Source: Bacteroidetes bacterium OLB9 (GTDB taxonomy: Bacteria > Bacteroidota > Bacteroidia > Chitinophagales > Saprospiraceae). From it: 64,000 bases of DNA. The position numbers and the translations under genes were made by a program. The notes under the pieces were generated by a model, which did no database searches, had not been told where the DNA came from, and worked only from the letters and a program-made list of their open reading frames with translations. The stretch spans positions 62,001-126,000 of the forward strand of contig LNBW01000067.1 in NCBI GenBank assembly GCA_001567255.1, written 5' to 3'. How positions within the stretch are numbered: the first letter of the stretch is position 1; every line of letters starts with the position of its first letter. Shown one piece after another: positions 53,701-62,251 of the stretch.

Positions 53701-54612
53701 GCCAAGATGCCTTGTACTGACAAATTGAGCAGGAACTTTAGATAGGATTAATCTGTTACCATAATCATTGTCAAATGTAAATTCCTTTGCCTCGGGATCA
53801 TCTACCGTTATACCATATTCTTCTAATAATCTGTTTTTTTCATTATCAATATTGATGTATTTCACAAAAAAATCCCGACCATGATTTCTCATCAGATAGT
53901 AGAGCGTTTCTACTGCATGATGACACAATTGTGATGGAATAACCTCTCCACAACTACATGTAATCAACATATCGGCATTTTCATTCACTCGAATTTGCAC
54001 TTGATTTTGTTGATGCCTATACTCACGCATCATGTCTATACCATCTTTGTACTCTTTTAATTTTTTGAACGATTTACCAACTTTTAAATTTACATTCAGT
54101 TTCGGATAAATTTGAAACAACTTATTTGTTGTCAGTGCCCTTACATTTTTTATTAGAAATGGGCCGTCAGCTGCTACCTTTTCTGTGATTTGACCGATTG
54201 AATCGGTTGTCAGTGATGTATTAGGTGGTACAGCATCTAAAAGGTGCTCTGATCGTTTCAAAAGTTCTTGCTGGATAACATCCAATGCTTCATCCTTTAA
54301 TTTTCTTTCCTTTCTTTGCAGACTCTTGATCATCGAATGAATGACACGAGCAGTATGAATACACTTGTCATCGATAGCAAATGAATTACAGTCGCACTGA
54401 ATCCCAATTGAATTATTGACCTTTTTTACTAGCACTGAGTGATGGCCATCACCATCATCCACTAGGAAAGTAAGGTATTGCCCTAATAATCGTCTGGGAT
54501 GTACGAGGTTGTCCAATCTCGGATATCCAGAGAAAGGAACCACATATTTGTCCTGCATTTGCATCAACTCTTCCAGCTCAAAAGCATCGGGAATTTCTAT
54601 CGGTACACTCAA
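50769..54612 (-). CDS. SWIM/SNF2-family DNA helicase-like ATPase, frameshifted near its end
   Basis: The protein has about 1280 residues after repair. The N-terminal half has zinc-binding SWIM-type clusters (CDCNSFAIDDKCIHT at about 78-92, and CSCGEVIPSQLCHH at about 224-237). The C-terminal half is a SNF2 translocase: DDMGLGKTLQAI (Walker A), DESQAIKN (motif II), LSGTPLQNN, and DRAHRIGQ (motif VI). The visible frame stops at 50911, straight after motif VI, at a run of six A/T (50919-50924). With five, HKIFAYRMICKDSVEEKIV continues to a stop at 50769. This class remodels nucleoprotein; a specific bacterial role is not settled. It converges on the phosphatase gene. Confidence 0.9.
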
Positions 54613-54654
54613 TTTACCTATTTTTAAAATTCGGCCAAACTACAAAAATTGAAA

Positions 54655-55686
54655 TTATCTCAAAGAAATTATAGTTTTTTCTAATTTATTTAATTCATTT
54701 TGATTGATTTTTGAATATCCACTGCGTTGGCTTAGTATTTCACCGAGGTATTCTTGCTCTGTTTGACCTGGAGTTGGTATCCAGATGGCTTTCAAATTCA
54801 AATGATGTACATCCATCACTGTACTGTAACCTGAACGAGATATCAATAATTTAGCCCTATTCAATACATTGGCCATTGTTTCTCCTGTCATGATGTCTAT
54901 CACTTGAATATGGTTTGCACCAAAGTCATTTTGATTTGTGTCCACACCTCTGACAAATACAATAGACTGATCCCTCATCTTGACTAGTACAGTGAGTAAT
55001 TTTGACTCCAGTATGGTTCTCTGTGGCTCTGGGCCGGACAAAACGACCAGGATATCAATGTCTTTATCGATCTCCTTCTTTTCAATCCTGGTTAAAGGTC
55101 CTATATAGACAGCATTATCCATTGCTCCGGATGATAATGCCGGACAAAGAGCCTTTTTTCCATCGTAATCTGGAATGATACAAATATCAAACTGCCTAAT
55201 AAAATATCTATGTATCGATGTGGCGAGATAAGAAATAAAGCGATTTGGATGTAATATTTTCCATTGATGTGTCATGTAAATATTGCGCGAAAGCGAAGAT
55301 CGAAACATCAACCTATTATCCGATAAAATAACAGTAGCATTATACTTTTTAACTAATTGTTCTGCCTTCTTTTTTTCCTGGTTTATTGCTCGGAGTATGC
55401 CTATTGAAGACACTGCTATATTAGCTACAATACTGTTGTATTTATATTGAATTCCATAAGCAGGCAACCTTTCACATGCCAGATCAGGAAACTCCTTCTG
55501 AAGTAGTTGAAGCGCATCACCATCAGAAGCGATGATGATTTTTTGCAACACTTAGTCAACCACTTAATCACCGGTATGCATCGAGAGGCATGACCCAAAC
55601 CCCAGTTCAAAGGAGCGATAATGACGATATCATTCTCGTTAAAAAAGCGGTGATAACCTGTCTATATTCAGTGATGACAATCCCAT
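54655..55686 (-). CDS. MurG/ALG13-like glycosyltransferase, doubly frameshifted in this sequence
   Basis: Reconstructed product of 343 residues. ATG 55686 reads MGLSSLNIDRLSPLF; after removing one base of six A (55641-55646 on the plus strand) it continues NENDIVIIAPLNWGLGHASR, the glycine-rich N-terminal loop of GT-B transferases; a missing base near 55552 must be added to join WLTK to VLQKIIIASDGDALQLL. The C-terminal half contains LLISRSGYSTVMDVHHLNLKAIWIPTPGQTEQEYLG, the donor-binding region of UDP-GlcNAc-type enzymes. The visible unbroken frame (54655-55551) lacks the N-terminal loop. It may be a real pseudogene, since two changes are needed. Confidence 0.75.
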
Positions 55687-55709
55687 GACGGGATAAATTT
55701 ATGGTATTA

Positions 55710-57260
55710 CTATGAAAGTCGGATCTCATCATCTGATTCATCATAAAACTTATATTCATATAGATGATAATTAGGTTCAGCTTTGAGTGTGATCCATTTT
55801 TTATATTTCCACATCCACTTCATGTGCAGGCTTGGAAAACCTGATTTCAAAAAGGCATACACATATTGATTACAACAAAGTTTGACCTTGCTCTTTGGAC
55901 GAGACTGATAGATATAACTTAAATCTCTCTCCATATCATCAACAATCAGGATGGAAGGATTAACTTTACCTGAGCCCAGACACGTCGGACAAACTTCTGA
56001 GGTATCAATATTGACTTCTGGTCGTGTACGCTGGCGAGTGATCTGCATCAAACCAAACTTACTCAAAGGTAAAACTGTATGCTGAGCACGATCATTGGCC
56101 ATAAACTCCCGCATTTTATTATACAGACTCGTTTTGTTCTCTGAAGTCCGCATATCAATAAAGTCGATGATGATCAACCCACCGAGATCCCTAAGTCTAA
56201 GTTGTCTGGCTATCTCTTCAGCTGCTTCTAGATTGACAGAAATGGCTGCTTCTTCCTGGTCTTTTTTTACCATTTTTGGGCCGCTATTCACATCTATAAC
56301 ATGCATCGCTTCTGTATGCTCAATGATCACATAGGCACCACTCGACATGGTAGATGTCTTACCAAAAGAGGCTTTGATCTGTCGATTGATATCATAGTGG
56401 TCAAAAATATGCCTATTGCCTTTATACTGAGTTAGGATTTTTACTTTGTCCGGTGCTATACCCTGCAGATATTCTCTAATGGATAAATACATCTCTTTAT
56501 TATCAATGATAATTTTATTGAAGTTATCATTGAGAATGTCACGTAGCAAACTCGAGGTTTTATCAATCTCGCTCAGTATTTTCTGCGGAGATTTGGCTTG
56601 CTTCAATTGTTCGAAGATGGTATTCCATTTAGCCTCCAGTTCCTTAATATCATTATGCAGATCAGCGACTTTTTTGCCTTCAGCTGCTGTCCTTACAATC
56701 ACCCCAAAATTTTTGGGTTTAATACTATCCACAAGCACTTTTAGCCGTTTTCTTTCATCATTAGTGCCGATTTTTTTTGAAACAGCAACAATATTAGAAA
56801 ATGGAGTCAGTACAACATATCTTCCGGGTAGTGTCAATTCACAACTTAATCGAGGTCCTTTGGTCGAAATCGGTTCTTTGAGGACTTGCACCAGAACCAT
56901 ATCGTTTTTCTTAAAAACCTGATCGATTTTCCCAGTCTTTGGATTATCAGGTTCGAGTGTAAATCCATCTAATAGTTTATGCTGATAAGAACCATTGATT
57001 ACTGCATTAGTGTATTTAATCAGCGATTTAATTTGTGGCCCTAAGTCAGTATAGTGCAAAAAAGCATCTTTTCTATGGCCAATATCCATAAAACCAGCAT
57101 TAAGTCCCGGCATCAGTTTCTTGGCACTGGCGAGAAATATATCCCCAACCGAAGAACTACTATTGGTCTTCTGACTATGGACTTCTACAAGTTTCATATC
57201 CTCCAGCAATGCAATTTCTACTTCTGAAGGAGATGTTTTAATAACTAATTCCTTTTCCAA
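55710..57260 (-). CDS. rng: Ribonuclease E/G family endoribonuclease
   Basis: RNase G-type enzymes cut single-stranded AU-rich RNA and help mature 16S rRNA 5' ends. The 516-residue protein has an S1 domain near the N-terminus (SVGDIFLASAKKLMPGLNAGFMDIGHRKDAFLHYTD), an RNase H-like and DNase I-like core with the metal-binding Asp pair in VIDVNSG (about 320) and IIIDFIDM (about 360), and the zinc-link CPTCLGSG (about 428). It lacks the long RNase E scaffold tail. The upstream gene order HU, TPR protein, COX24-type microprotein, rng is one I recall from other Bacteroidota. Confidence 0.94.
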   Translation of the reverse strand: MEKELVIKTSPSEVEIALLEDMKLVEVHSQKTNSSSSVGDIFLASAKKLMPGLNAGFMDIGHRKDAFLHYTDLGPQIKSLIKYTNAVINGSYQHKLLDGFTLEPDNPKTGKIDQVFKKNDMVLVQVLKEPISTKGPRLSCELTLPGRYVVLTPFSNIVAVSKKIGTNDERKRLKVLVDSIKPKNFGVIVRTAAEGKKVADLHNDIKELEAKWNTIFEQLKQAKSPQKILSEIDKTSSLLRDILNDNFNKIIIDNKEMYLSIREYLQGIAPDKVKILTQYKGNRHIFDHYDINRQIKASFGKTSTMSSGAYVIIEHTEAMHVIDVNSGPKMVKKDQEEAAISVNLEAAEEIARQLRLRDLGGLIIIDFIDMRTSENKTSLYNKMREFMANDRAQHTVLPLSKFGLMQITRQRTRPEVNIDTSEVCPTCLGSGKVNPSILIVDDMERDLSYIYQSRPKSKVKLCCNQYVYAFLKSGFPSLHMKWMWKYKKWITLKAEPNYHLYEYKFYDESDDEIRLS

Positions 57261-57720
57261 AACAAAATTTTGTTCATTTACAAATGAATGAATCCAAACA
57301 CAACGAATTAGTAATGTAGTCTGAGAGTACTATAAAATCAGATGATAAAAATACTGATCATACAGCACCTATATATCAACCCCTTACCGGGAATATACTC
57401 AGCTCTTGCAGCAGTACAATACAACATTTCACTTGATTATATATTGTCGATGATGTACAGCATAGACCATCTGAGCACATCTTAAAATAGGAAGGAAAAG
57501 TGAATAAGTATGGTTAGTTTCTATATTAGTTTTTACAAAATCACACGTGCTATCTTGCTCAATTATGTGGTTGTGTCCTCACCTTCGCTCAGTCAAATAC
57601 TGAAATGAAAGGAAGGTGAATTATTCTCTTTTATTAAAATACTATTATTTTCTTATTTGAGTTCGGTTTAGGGCTATTTTGGATTCACTTTTATTGATTT
57701 CTTCCCGATAAAGAATATAA
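57261..57720. other. 460-base spacer upstream of rng
   Basis: No gene recognised. CAAAATTTTG (about 57262-57271) is a short palindrome just before the rng start. The AT-rich remainder holds no promoter-like TAnnTTTG on the minus strand that I could find. Confidence 0.5.
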
Positions 57721-57768
57721 AACTGACTTTAGTCAAGAAATTACATTCTTCCTCAACTAAAGTCAGTT
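57721..57768 (-). terminator. Perfect 13-base inverted repeat, probable terminator of the HU-TPR-COX24 unit
   Basis: AACTGACTTTAGT (57721-57733) and ACTAAAGTCAGTT (57756-57768) are fully complementary across a 22-base loop. On the minus strand the stem is followed by TTTTATATTCTTT. It begins 15 bases after the stop of the microprotein gene. Confidence 0.7.
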
Positions 57769-57782
57769 ATGGTCAGACTATA

Positions 57783-57879
57783 TTATCTGTTCTTCTTCTT
57801 ATGTCTGTTTTTTCTTAATCTCTTCTTACGCTTATGCGTCGAAATCTTATGACGCTTTCTTTTTTTTCCCACAAGGCAT
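57783..57879 (-). CDS. 31-residue COX24/AURKAIP1-type basic ribosomal microprotein, frameshifted in this sequence
   Basis: The gene is too short to be found by ordinary thresholds. ATG 57879 reads MPCGKKKKAS and stops because of an A8 run (T8 at 57860-57867 on the plus strand). With seven it becomes MPCGKKRKRHKISTHKRKKR and ends LRKNRHKKKNR, 31 residues, 21 of them Lys or Arg plus four His. This matches the Bacteroidota form of the COX24-C domain, related to mitochondrial mS38, a small-subunit ribosomal protein. It begins 19 bases after the TPR gene and is followed by a terminator. Confidence 0.82.
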
Positions 57880-57898
57880 TTTTAAAAAATTTTTTAAA

Positions 57899-58681
57899 TT
57901 AATGAACACATTTATCTCGATAAAACTTTGCTTTCTCAGGCTCGCTGGCAGCTTCATAAGCTTCAGCAAGCAAGCAAATGGTATTTTGATTTTCAGGGTT
58001 TATAATGATAGCCGCTTCAAGCCTTTCAATCGCTTTATCTATCTGATTCGTTTGTATCGCCAGTCGCCCTAGTTGATTAAGAACCGGTACATTTTCAGGA
58101 TACTTCTGATTCAGTTCTCTAAGCATGAGAATACCCTGCATCGGGTTGTCCTTATCAGGATTATCCACATAACACACGGCCAGGTTAATACGAGCTTCGA
58201 TATTGTCAGGATTCAGTGAAATGGCATTTTCAAAAGCTCTGATGGCTCTTTTAGAGCAAAACTCTCGAGTTCTATCATCCTTTAACTTGACAAAACAGAT
58301 CTCATATGTTGTACCAGCAATGGACCATGCAGAATCACTTTGTACAAGGTTTGCGATATTTTCTGCATAAATACCTGATAAAGCAGGATATCCATACTCG
58401 TACCACGTCCCAGATAAAGCTTTCAGCACTTCTATTTTTTTAATCGTATCCACCCCTGATTTATCCAGATCCATCTGAATGGCATCAATAACCGAAGTCT
58501 GATTTTTATTCAGCTTCGGACGAGCCTCCTTCAGCAGATTTTCTAAACTGGTTGCTTCAACTGTTACTGCTCTGGACTTTTCCAGTGCTTTCTGTTTAGG
58601 AGGAATAATGTCAAATCCATAGAATAAAGCTACAAACAATACTATTGCAACACCAATAACAATTCCTTGTTGCCTATTCAT
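57899..58681 (-). CDS. Membrane-anchored TPR protein
   Basis: The 260-residue protein has a single N-terminal transmembrane anchor (about 8-24, IVIGVAIVLFVALFYGF) and then TPR repeats; clear ones are SKRAIRAFENAISLNPDNIEARINLAVCYVD (about 140-170) and TNQIDKAIERLEAAIIINPENQNTICLLAEAYEAAS (about 212-247). The anchor orientation puts the repeats most likely in the periplasm. It probably serves as a scaffold; partner unknown. It starts 27 bases after the HU-like gene stop and precedes the COX24-type microprotein. Confidence 0.82.
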   Translation of the reverse strand: MNRQQGIVIGVAIVLFVALFYGFDIIPPKQKALEKSRAVTVEATSLENLLKEARPKLNKNQTSVIDAIQMDLDKSGVDTIKKIEVLKALSGTWYEYGYPALSGIYAENIANLVQSDSAWSIAGTTYEICFVKLKDDRTREFCSKRAIRAFENAISLNPDNIEARINLAVCYVDNPDKDNPMQGILMLRELNQKYPENVPVLNQLGRLAIQTNQIDKAIERLEAAIIINPENQNTICLLAEAYEAASEPEKAKFYRDKCVH

Positions 58682-58708
58682 CCTAGTTTAACTATCTTAA
58701 AAAAATTA

Positions 58709-59023
58709 TTAATCATCATCTCCATCGTCCTCAGGTAGAGAAGTGACATTTTCCTTCACCTGATCTACGAAAACTTTAGCTGGTTTAAACGAAGGGATGA
58801 AATGTTCGGGAATTTCAATGGACTTATTTTTCTTAATGTGGCGGCCTATTTTCTTAGCTCTCTTTTTGATAACAAACGAGCCGAAGCCTCTCACATAAAC
58901 ATTTTCTCCATCAGACAAAGAATTTTTAACTTCCTTAAAAAACATCTCAAGTGTTACAAGGACATCCACCTTAGGAACCCCTGTTTTTTCTGTAATAATG
59001 TTGACCAAATCAGCCTTTCGCAT
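58709..59023 (-). CDS. HU-family DNA-binding protein
   Basis: The 104-residue protein has the HU/IHF fold: helices MRKADLVNIITEKTGVPKVDVLVTLEMFFKEV, then the GENVYVRGFGSFVIKKRAKKIGRHIKKNKSIEIPEHFIPSFKPAK arm region (about 38-83) that wraps DNA. A Glu/Asp-rich tail (SLPEDDGDDD) extends beyond the usual 90 residues, as in several Bacteroidota paralogues. It is the first gene of the HU-TPR-COX24 unit. The spacer to the divergent yicC is 230 bases. Confidence 0.93.
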   Translation of the reverse strand: MRKADLVNIITEKTGVPKVDVLVTLEMFFKEVKNSLSDGENVYVRGFGSFVIKKRAKKIGRHIKKNKSIEIPEHFIPSFKPAKVFVDQVKENVTSLPEDDGDDD

Positions 59024-59226
59024 TGTATAAATTTTAACTTTACTATAATCGATTTTATATACTTTCGTTCAAAATGAGTGCAAATTTCGCAATTTATTGC
59101 AATTAAGAAAATTATTTACCTTTTTTTTAGCCCAAAATCTAAAATTTAGACGATTTAATCAGTTCATTTACAGTAATTTACTATATAAACTCAATAATAA
59201 GCATCTATATTTAGCTATTTTCAGGC

Positions 59227-59234
59227 TATCTTTG
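59227..59234 (+). promoter_or_regulatory. -7 element of the yicC-gmk-apaG unit
   Basis: TATCTTTG fits TAnnTTTG, 19 bases before the yicC ATG. No TTG at the partner distance. Confidence 0.5.
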
Positions 59235-59253
59235 CAGCTTCAAATACAATCAC

Positions 59254-60129
59254 ATGGTATTATCAATGACAGGCTTTGGTCATGCTAAAATTGACTTCAA
59301 TGGCAAAATTATAAGAGTGGAAATCAAATCACTCAATGCCAGAACTACTGAAATAAGAAGCAAACTGCCTAATGCTTTCAGAGAAAGAGAGATGGATCTC
59401 AGGAAGAAAGTCATGGATGCACTACAAAGAGGTAAGATTGATATGACCATCTCAATTGACGGATTTTCTGACGAAGAAAATGCTTTTATCAATGCCGATG
59501 CTTTTAAAAAATATTATAAAGAACTATCTGCTCTGAGACAGGAATTACAGATTGAAAATGGAGATATACTCCAGTCTATTCTACGTATTCCTAATGTCAT
59601 AGGTCAAAGTGAGGAAATGGTTAGTGATGAAGAATGGACACTGATTGAAAAAGTGGTAGATGAAGCCATTAATAACATACAAAAATTCAGAGCTGATGAA
59701 GGAGTAGCGCTTGAAGCAGACCTGCAGGAACGTATCGATCAAATTGAAGGCCATCTGAAAGCAGTCGAACCCTTTGAAGCCCAAAGATTAGATCGTATCA
59801 AAGAACGCCTACGCAAAAATATGGAAGAGTTTGCCGTCAAGCAGCAAGTGGACCAGAATAGATATGAGCAAGAAATACTTTATTATATAGAAAAGCTGGA
59901 CATCAACGAGGAAAAGGTTCGCCTATCACAACACTGCTCTTATTTCAGAGAAGAGCTAAAAACAGGAAATGAACAAAAAGGTCGTAAATTGTCTTTTATA
60001 GCTCAGGAGATTGGTCGTGAAATCAATACCATGGGTGCCAAGGCCAATGATTCTGACATTCAGCAATATGTCGTCATGATGAAAGACGAACTAGAAAAAC
60101 TCAAGGAACAACTTGCAAACATTCTTTAG
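59254..60129 (+). CDS. yicC: YicC/YloC-family endoribonuclease
   Basis: The 291-residue protein begins MVLSMTGFGHAKIDFNGKIIRVEIKSLNAR, the family's diagnostic start, and has the C-terminal DUF1732 segment with DINEEKVRLSQHCSYFREEL and KLSFIAQEIGREINTMGAKANDSDIQQYVVMMKDELEKLKEQLANIL. Recent work assigns the E. coli homologue an endoribonuclease role in small-RNA turnover. Its stop lies 2 bases before gmk, and yicC-gmk is a conserved neighbour pair in many bacteria. Confidence 0.95.
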   Translation: MVLSMTGFGHAKIDFNGKIIRVEIKSLNARTTEIRSKLPNAFREREMDLRKKVMDALQRGKIDMTISIDGFSDEENAFINADAFKKYYKELSALRQELQIENGDILQSILRIPNVIGQSEEMVSDEEWTLIEKVVDEAINNIQKFRADEGVALEADLQERIDQIEGHLKAVEPFEAQRLDRIKERLRKNMEEFAVKQQVDQNRYEQEILYYIEKLDINEEKVRLSQHCSYFREELKTGNEQKGRKLSFIAQEIGREINTMGAKANDSDIQQYVVMMKDELEKLKEQLANIL

Positions 60130-60131
60130 AT

Positions 60132-60719
60132 ATGGCCACATTTCAAGGTAAGATGTTTATTTTCACTGCTCCGTCCGGTGCGGGGAAAACAACCATTGTC
60201 CGGTATCTTCTGAATAAATACCACGAGTTGGACTTTTCAGTATCAGCAACCACAAGAGCAAAGCGTGATTATGAAATGCATGGTCGTGATTACTATTTCA
60301 TGGATACAAGTGAGTTTATGTCTCGGGTTGACAATGGCGAATTTGTAGAATGGGAAGAAGTGTATCAGAATCAGTTTTACGGCACTTTAAAAAGCGAAGT
60401 AGAAAGAATATGGTCTCAAGATAGTCATCTTGTTTTTGACATAGATGTCAAAGGGGCTCAAAAAATCAAGCAGCTCTATGGTAATCAGTGCCTTTCTGTA
60501 TTTATCCGACCACCCTCTTTGGAGGCATTGATCGACCGACTGGTCAACAGGAATACAGAAACTGAAGAAACGCTTATAAAACGGATCAGCAAGGTAAAAA
60601 AGGAAATGGAATACCAGGACAATTTTGATATGGTTTTAGTCAATGATCAACTCGAACTTGCGTTTAAAGAGGCCAATCATATAGTTGAAACTTTTCTCTA
60701 CGGAATCCCCCAATCATGA
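60132..60719 (+). CDS. gmk: Guanylate kinase
   Basis: Gmk phosphorylates GMP to GDP. The 195-residue protein has the P-loop APSGAGKT (13-20), the GMP-binding segment SVSATTRAKRDYEMHGRDYYFM (about 37-58) and VFDIDVKGAQKIK (about 98-110). Length and motifs are normal. It is the middle gene of yicC-gmk-apaG, its stop overlapping the apaG start by 4 bases. Confidence 0.97.
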   Translation: MATFQGKMFIFTAPSGAGKTTIVRYLLNKYHELDFSVSATTRAKRDYEMHGRDYYFMDTSEFMSRVDNGEFVEWEEVYQNQFYGTLKSEVERIWSQDSHLVFDIDVKGAQKIKQLYGNQCLSVFIRPPSLEALIDRLVNRNTETEETLIKRISKVKKEMEYQDNFDMVLVNDQLELAFKEANHIVETFLYGIPQS

Positions 60720-61120
60720 GTGACAAAACTATAGTTTATACCAAGGTCACGTACAACATTCATATCAGTGTGCTACCTTCTTACGAGCCGGATGAGTCCA
60801 ATCCTGCTATTGGAAAATTTATTTATTCCTATCATGTTAAAATAGAAAATTTCAATAATGTTAGAGTGAAGCTCCTCTCTCGTCACTGGCATATTGTGGA
60901 CTCTATCCAGGTTCAACGAGAAGTTAGCGGCGAAGGTGTAATCGGTCATCAACCAGAACTTGATCCGGGCGATCATTTTGAATACACCTCATGGTGTCCT
61001 TTACATAGCCCGATAGGTAAAATGTACGGCACCTATACTTTTAAAAATCTGGATACCGGTGAATTATGGTCGGTGGAAATTCCTGAATTTCTCTTAGTGT
61101 CTGACTTCAAACTGAATTAG
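60716..61120 (+). CDS. apaG: ApaG family protein
   Basis: The 134-residue protein is a single immunoglobulin/fibronectin-like ApaG domain (DUF525): YNIHISVLPSYEPDES, YSYHVKIENFNNVRVKLLSRHWHIVD, GEGVIGHQPELDPGDHFEYTSWCPL and GTYTFKNLDTGELWSVEIPEF. ApaG was linked to Co2+/Mg2+ resistance in Salmonella; the biochemical role is unresolved, and a related domain in F-box proteins binds targets. It is co-translated with gmk (ATGA overlap) and converges on the M50 protease gene with a 9-base gap. Confidence 0.93.
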   Translation: MSDKTIVYTKVTYNIHISVLPSYEPDESNPAIGKFIYSYHVKIENFNNVRVKLLSRHWHIVDSIQVQREVSGEGVIGHQPELDPGDHFEYTSWCPLHSPIGKMYGTYTFKNLDTGELWSVEIPEFLLVSDFKLN

Positions 61121-61129
61121 TTCTAAGAT

Positions 61130-62251
61130 TTATCCCGCTTTCGACCTTAGGTATTTTTCAATCGTGTTGCGGTCTAGCACACCTATGATGTTATTTTCAT
61201 CGCCTATAGCCAGTATAGCCAATCCATCATCGCGCATAGTATCAATTGCATCTTTAAGCAACATGGCTGGATCAATGATCCGGGTTTTACTTGACATTTG
61301 TTGATTGACAGTAAGCGTTGGATCTTTTTCCTGATCAATAAAATCTTTAATAAATAACTCAGGAACTGTCCCGGAGAGATTGCCTATTGAATCAAACACC
61401 AGAAAGTTTCGCTCTCCATTCTGGTACTTCTCTATCAACGACTGATAGGTGTCGCCTAGATGTAATCGGGTAAATGAAGTTTGCATCAGCTCACTGACCG
61501 TTGTATGACCAATTATACTAAGTAGCTTTGTCTGATCATATTCCTGATTGGCCATCATAAAGATAAACAGTCCTATCAATGCCAAAATAATTTGCTGATC
61601 AAATATGCCGAAAATTATAAAACCTATCGCTAGTAATTTTCCGATTTGAGTTGCTATGCGCGTAGCTCGAACTTTTCCAAACTTTACAGCTAGCAATGAA
61701 CGTAGAATACGTCCTCCATCCATAGGAAATGCTGGAATAAGGTTAAATAAAAATAAAGTAAGATTGATAGGTACCAGCAATCGGATAAATTCTGTTGGAT
61801 GGTTTAAATTATACGTTGTCATGTCCAACGAAAACTTACCAGTGACTATATAAAATAGAAATCCAATGACAATGGCAATAATTAAATTAACCATTGGCCC
61901 AGCCAGCGTGATAAGAAATTCTTGAGCCGGATGATCCGGAATCCTATTCATTCTAGCAAGCCCACCTATCGGCGTAATGATAATATCTACCGTCTTTACT
62001 CCGAATTTTTGACCTGTCAATGCATGACCGTACTCGTGCATAATCACACAAGCAAAAACAGCAAACACGAGCATAGTGTAGGCTATTGCCTGCCACATTT
62101 TCATCTCATTGGTCAGAATCGTATATACTATAAATAGCAATAAAAGCCCAAAACTCCAGTGTACTTTGACAGGAATATTGGAGTAGGAACCTATATACCA
62201 CGATTTTCCAAAAGGATGAGCTTCTCTTTTTACTCGTTTTCTACCTTCCAA
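61130..62251 (-). CDS. Site-2 protease family (M50) membrane metalloprotease with CBS domains
   Basis: The 373-residue protein has six or so transmembrane helices with the zinc ligands HEYGH (72-76) and N-x4-FPMDGGR (170, 175-181), which together form the active site inside the membrane. About residues 240-373 form a pair of CBS domains, which usually bind adenosine nucleotides and adjust activity. This domain order (protease then CBS) fits SpoIVFB-like or Rip-like proteases of unknown substrate. Its start overlaps the end of the acyl-CoA dehydrogenase gene by 22 bases. Confidence 0.92.
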   Translation of the reverse strand: MEGRKRVKREAHPFGKSWYIGSYSNIPVKVHWSFGLLLLFIVYTILTNEMKMWQAIAYTMLVFAVFACVIMHEYGHALTGQKFGVKTVDIIITPIGGLARMNRIPDHPAQEFLITLAGPMVNLIIAIVIGFLFYIVTGKFSLDMTTYNLNHPTEFIRLLVPINLTLFLFNLIPAFPMDGGRILRSLLAVKFGKVRATRIATQIGKLLAIGFIIFGIFDQQIILALIGLFIFMMANQEYDQTKLLSIIGHTTVSELMQTSFTRLHLGDTYQSLIEKYQNGERNFLVFDSIGNLSGTVPELFIKDFIDQEKDPTLTVNQQMSSKTRIIDPAMLLKDAIDTMRDDGLAILAIGDENNIIGVLDRNTIEKYLRSKAG

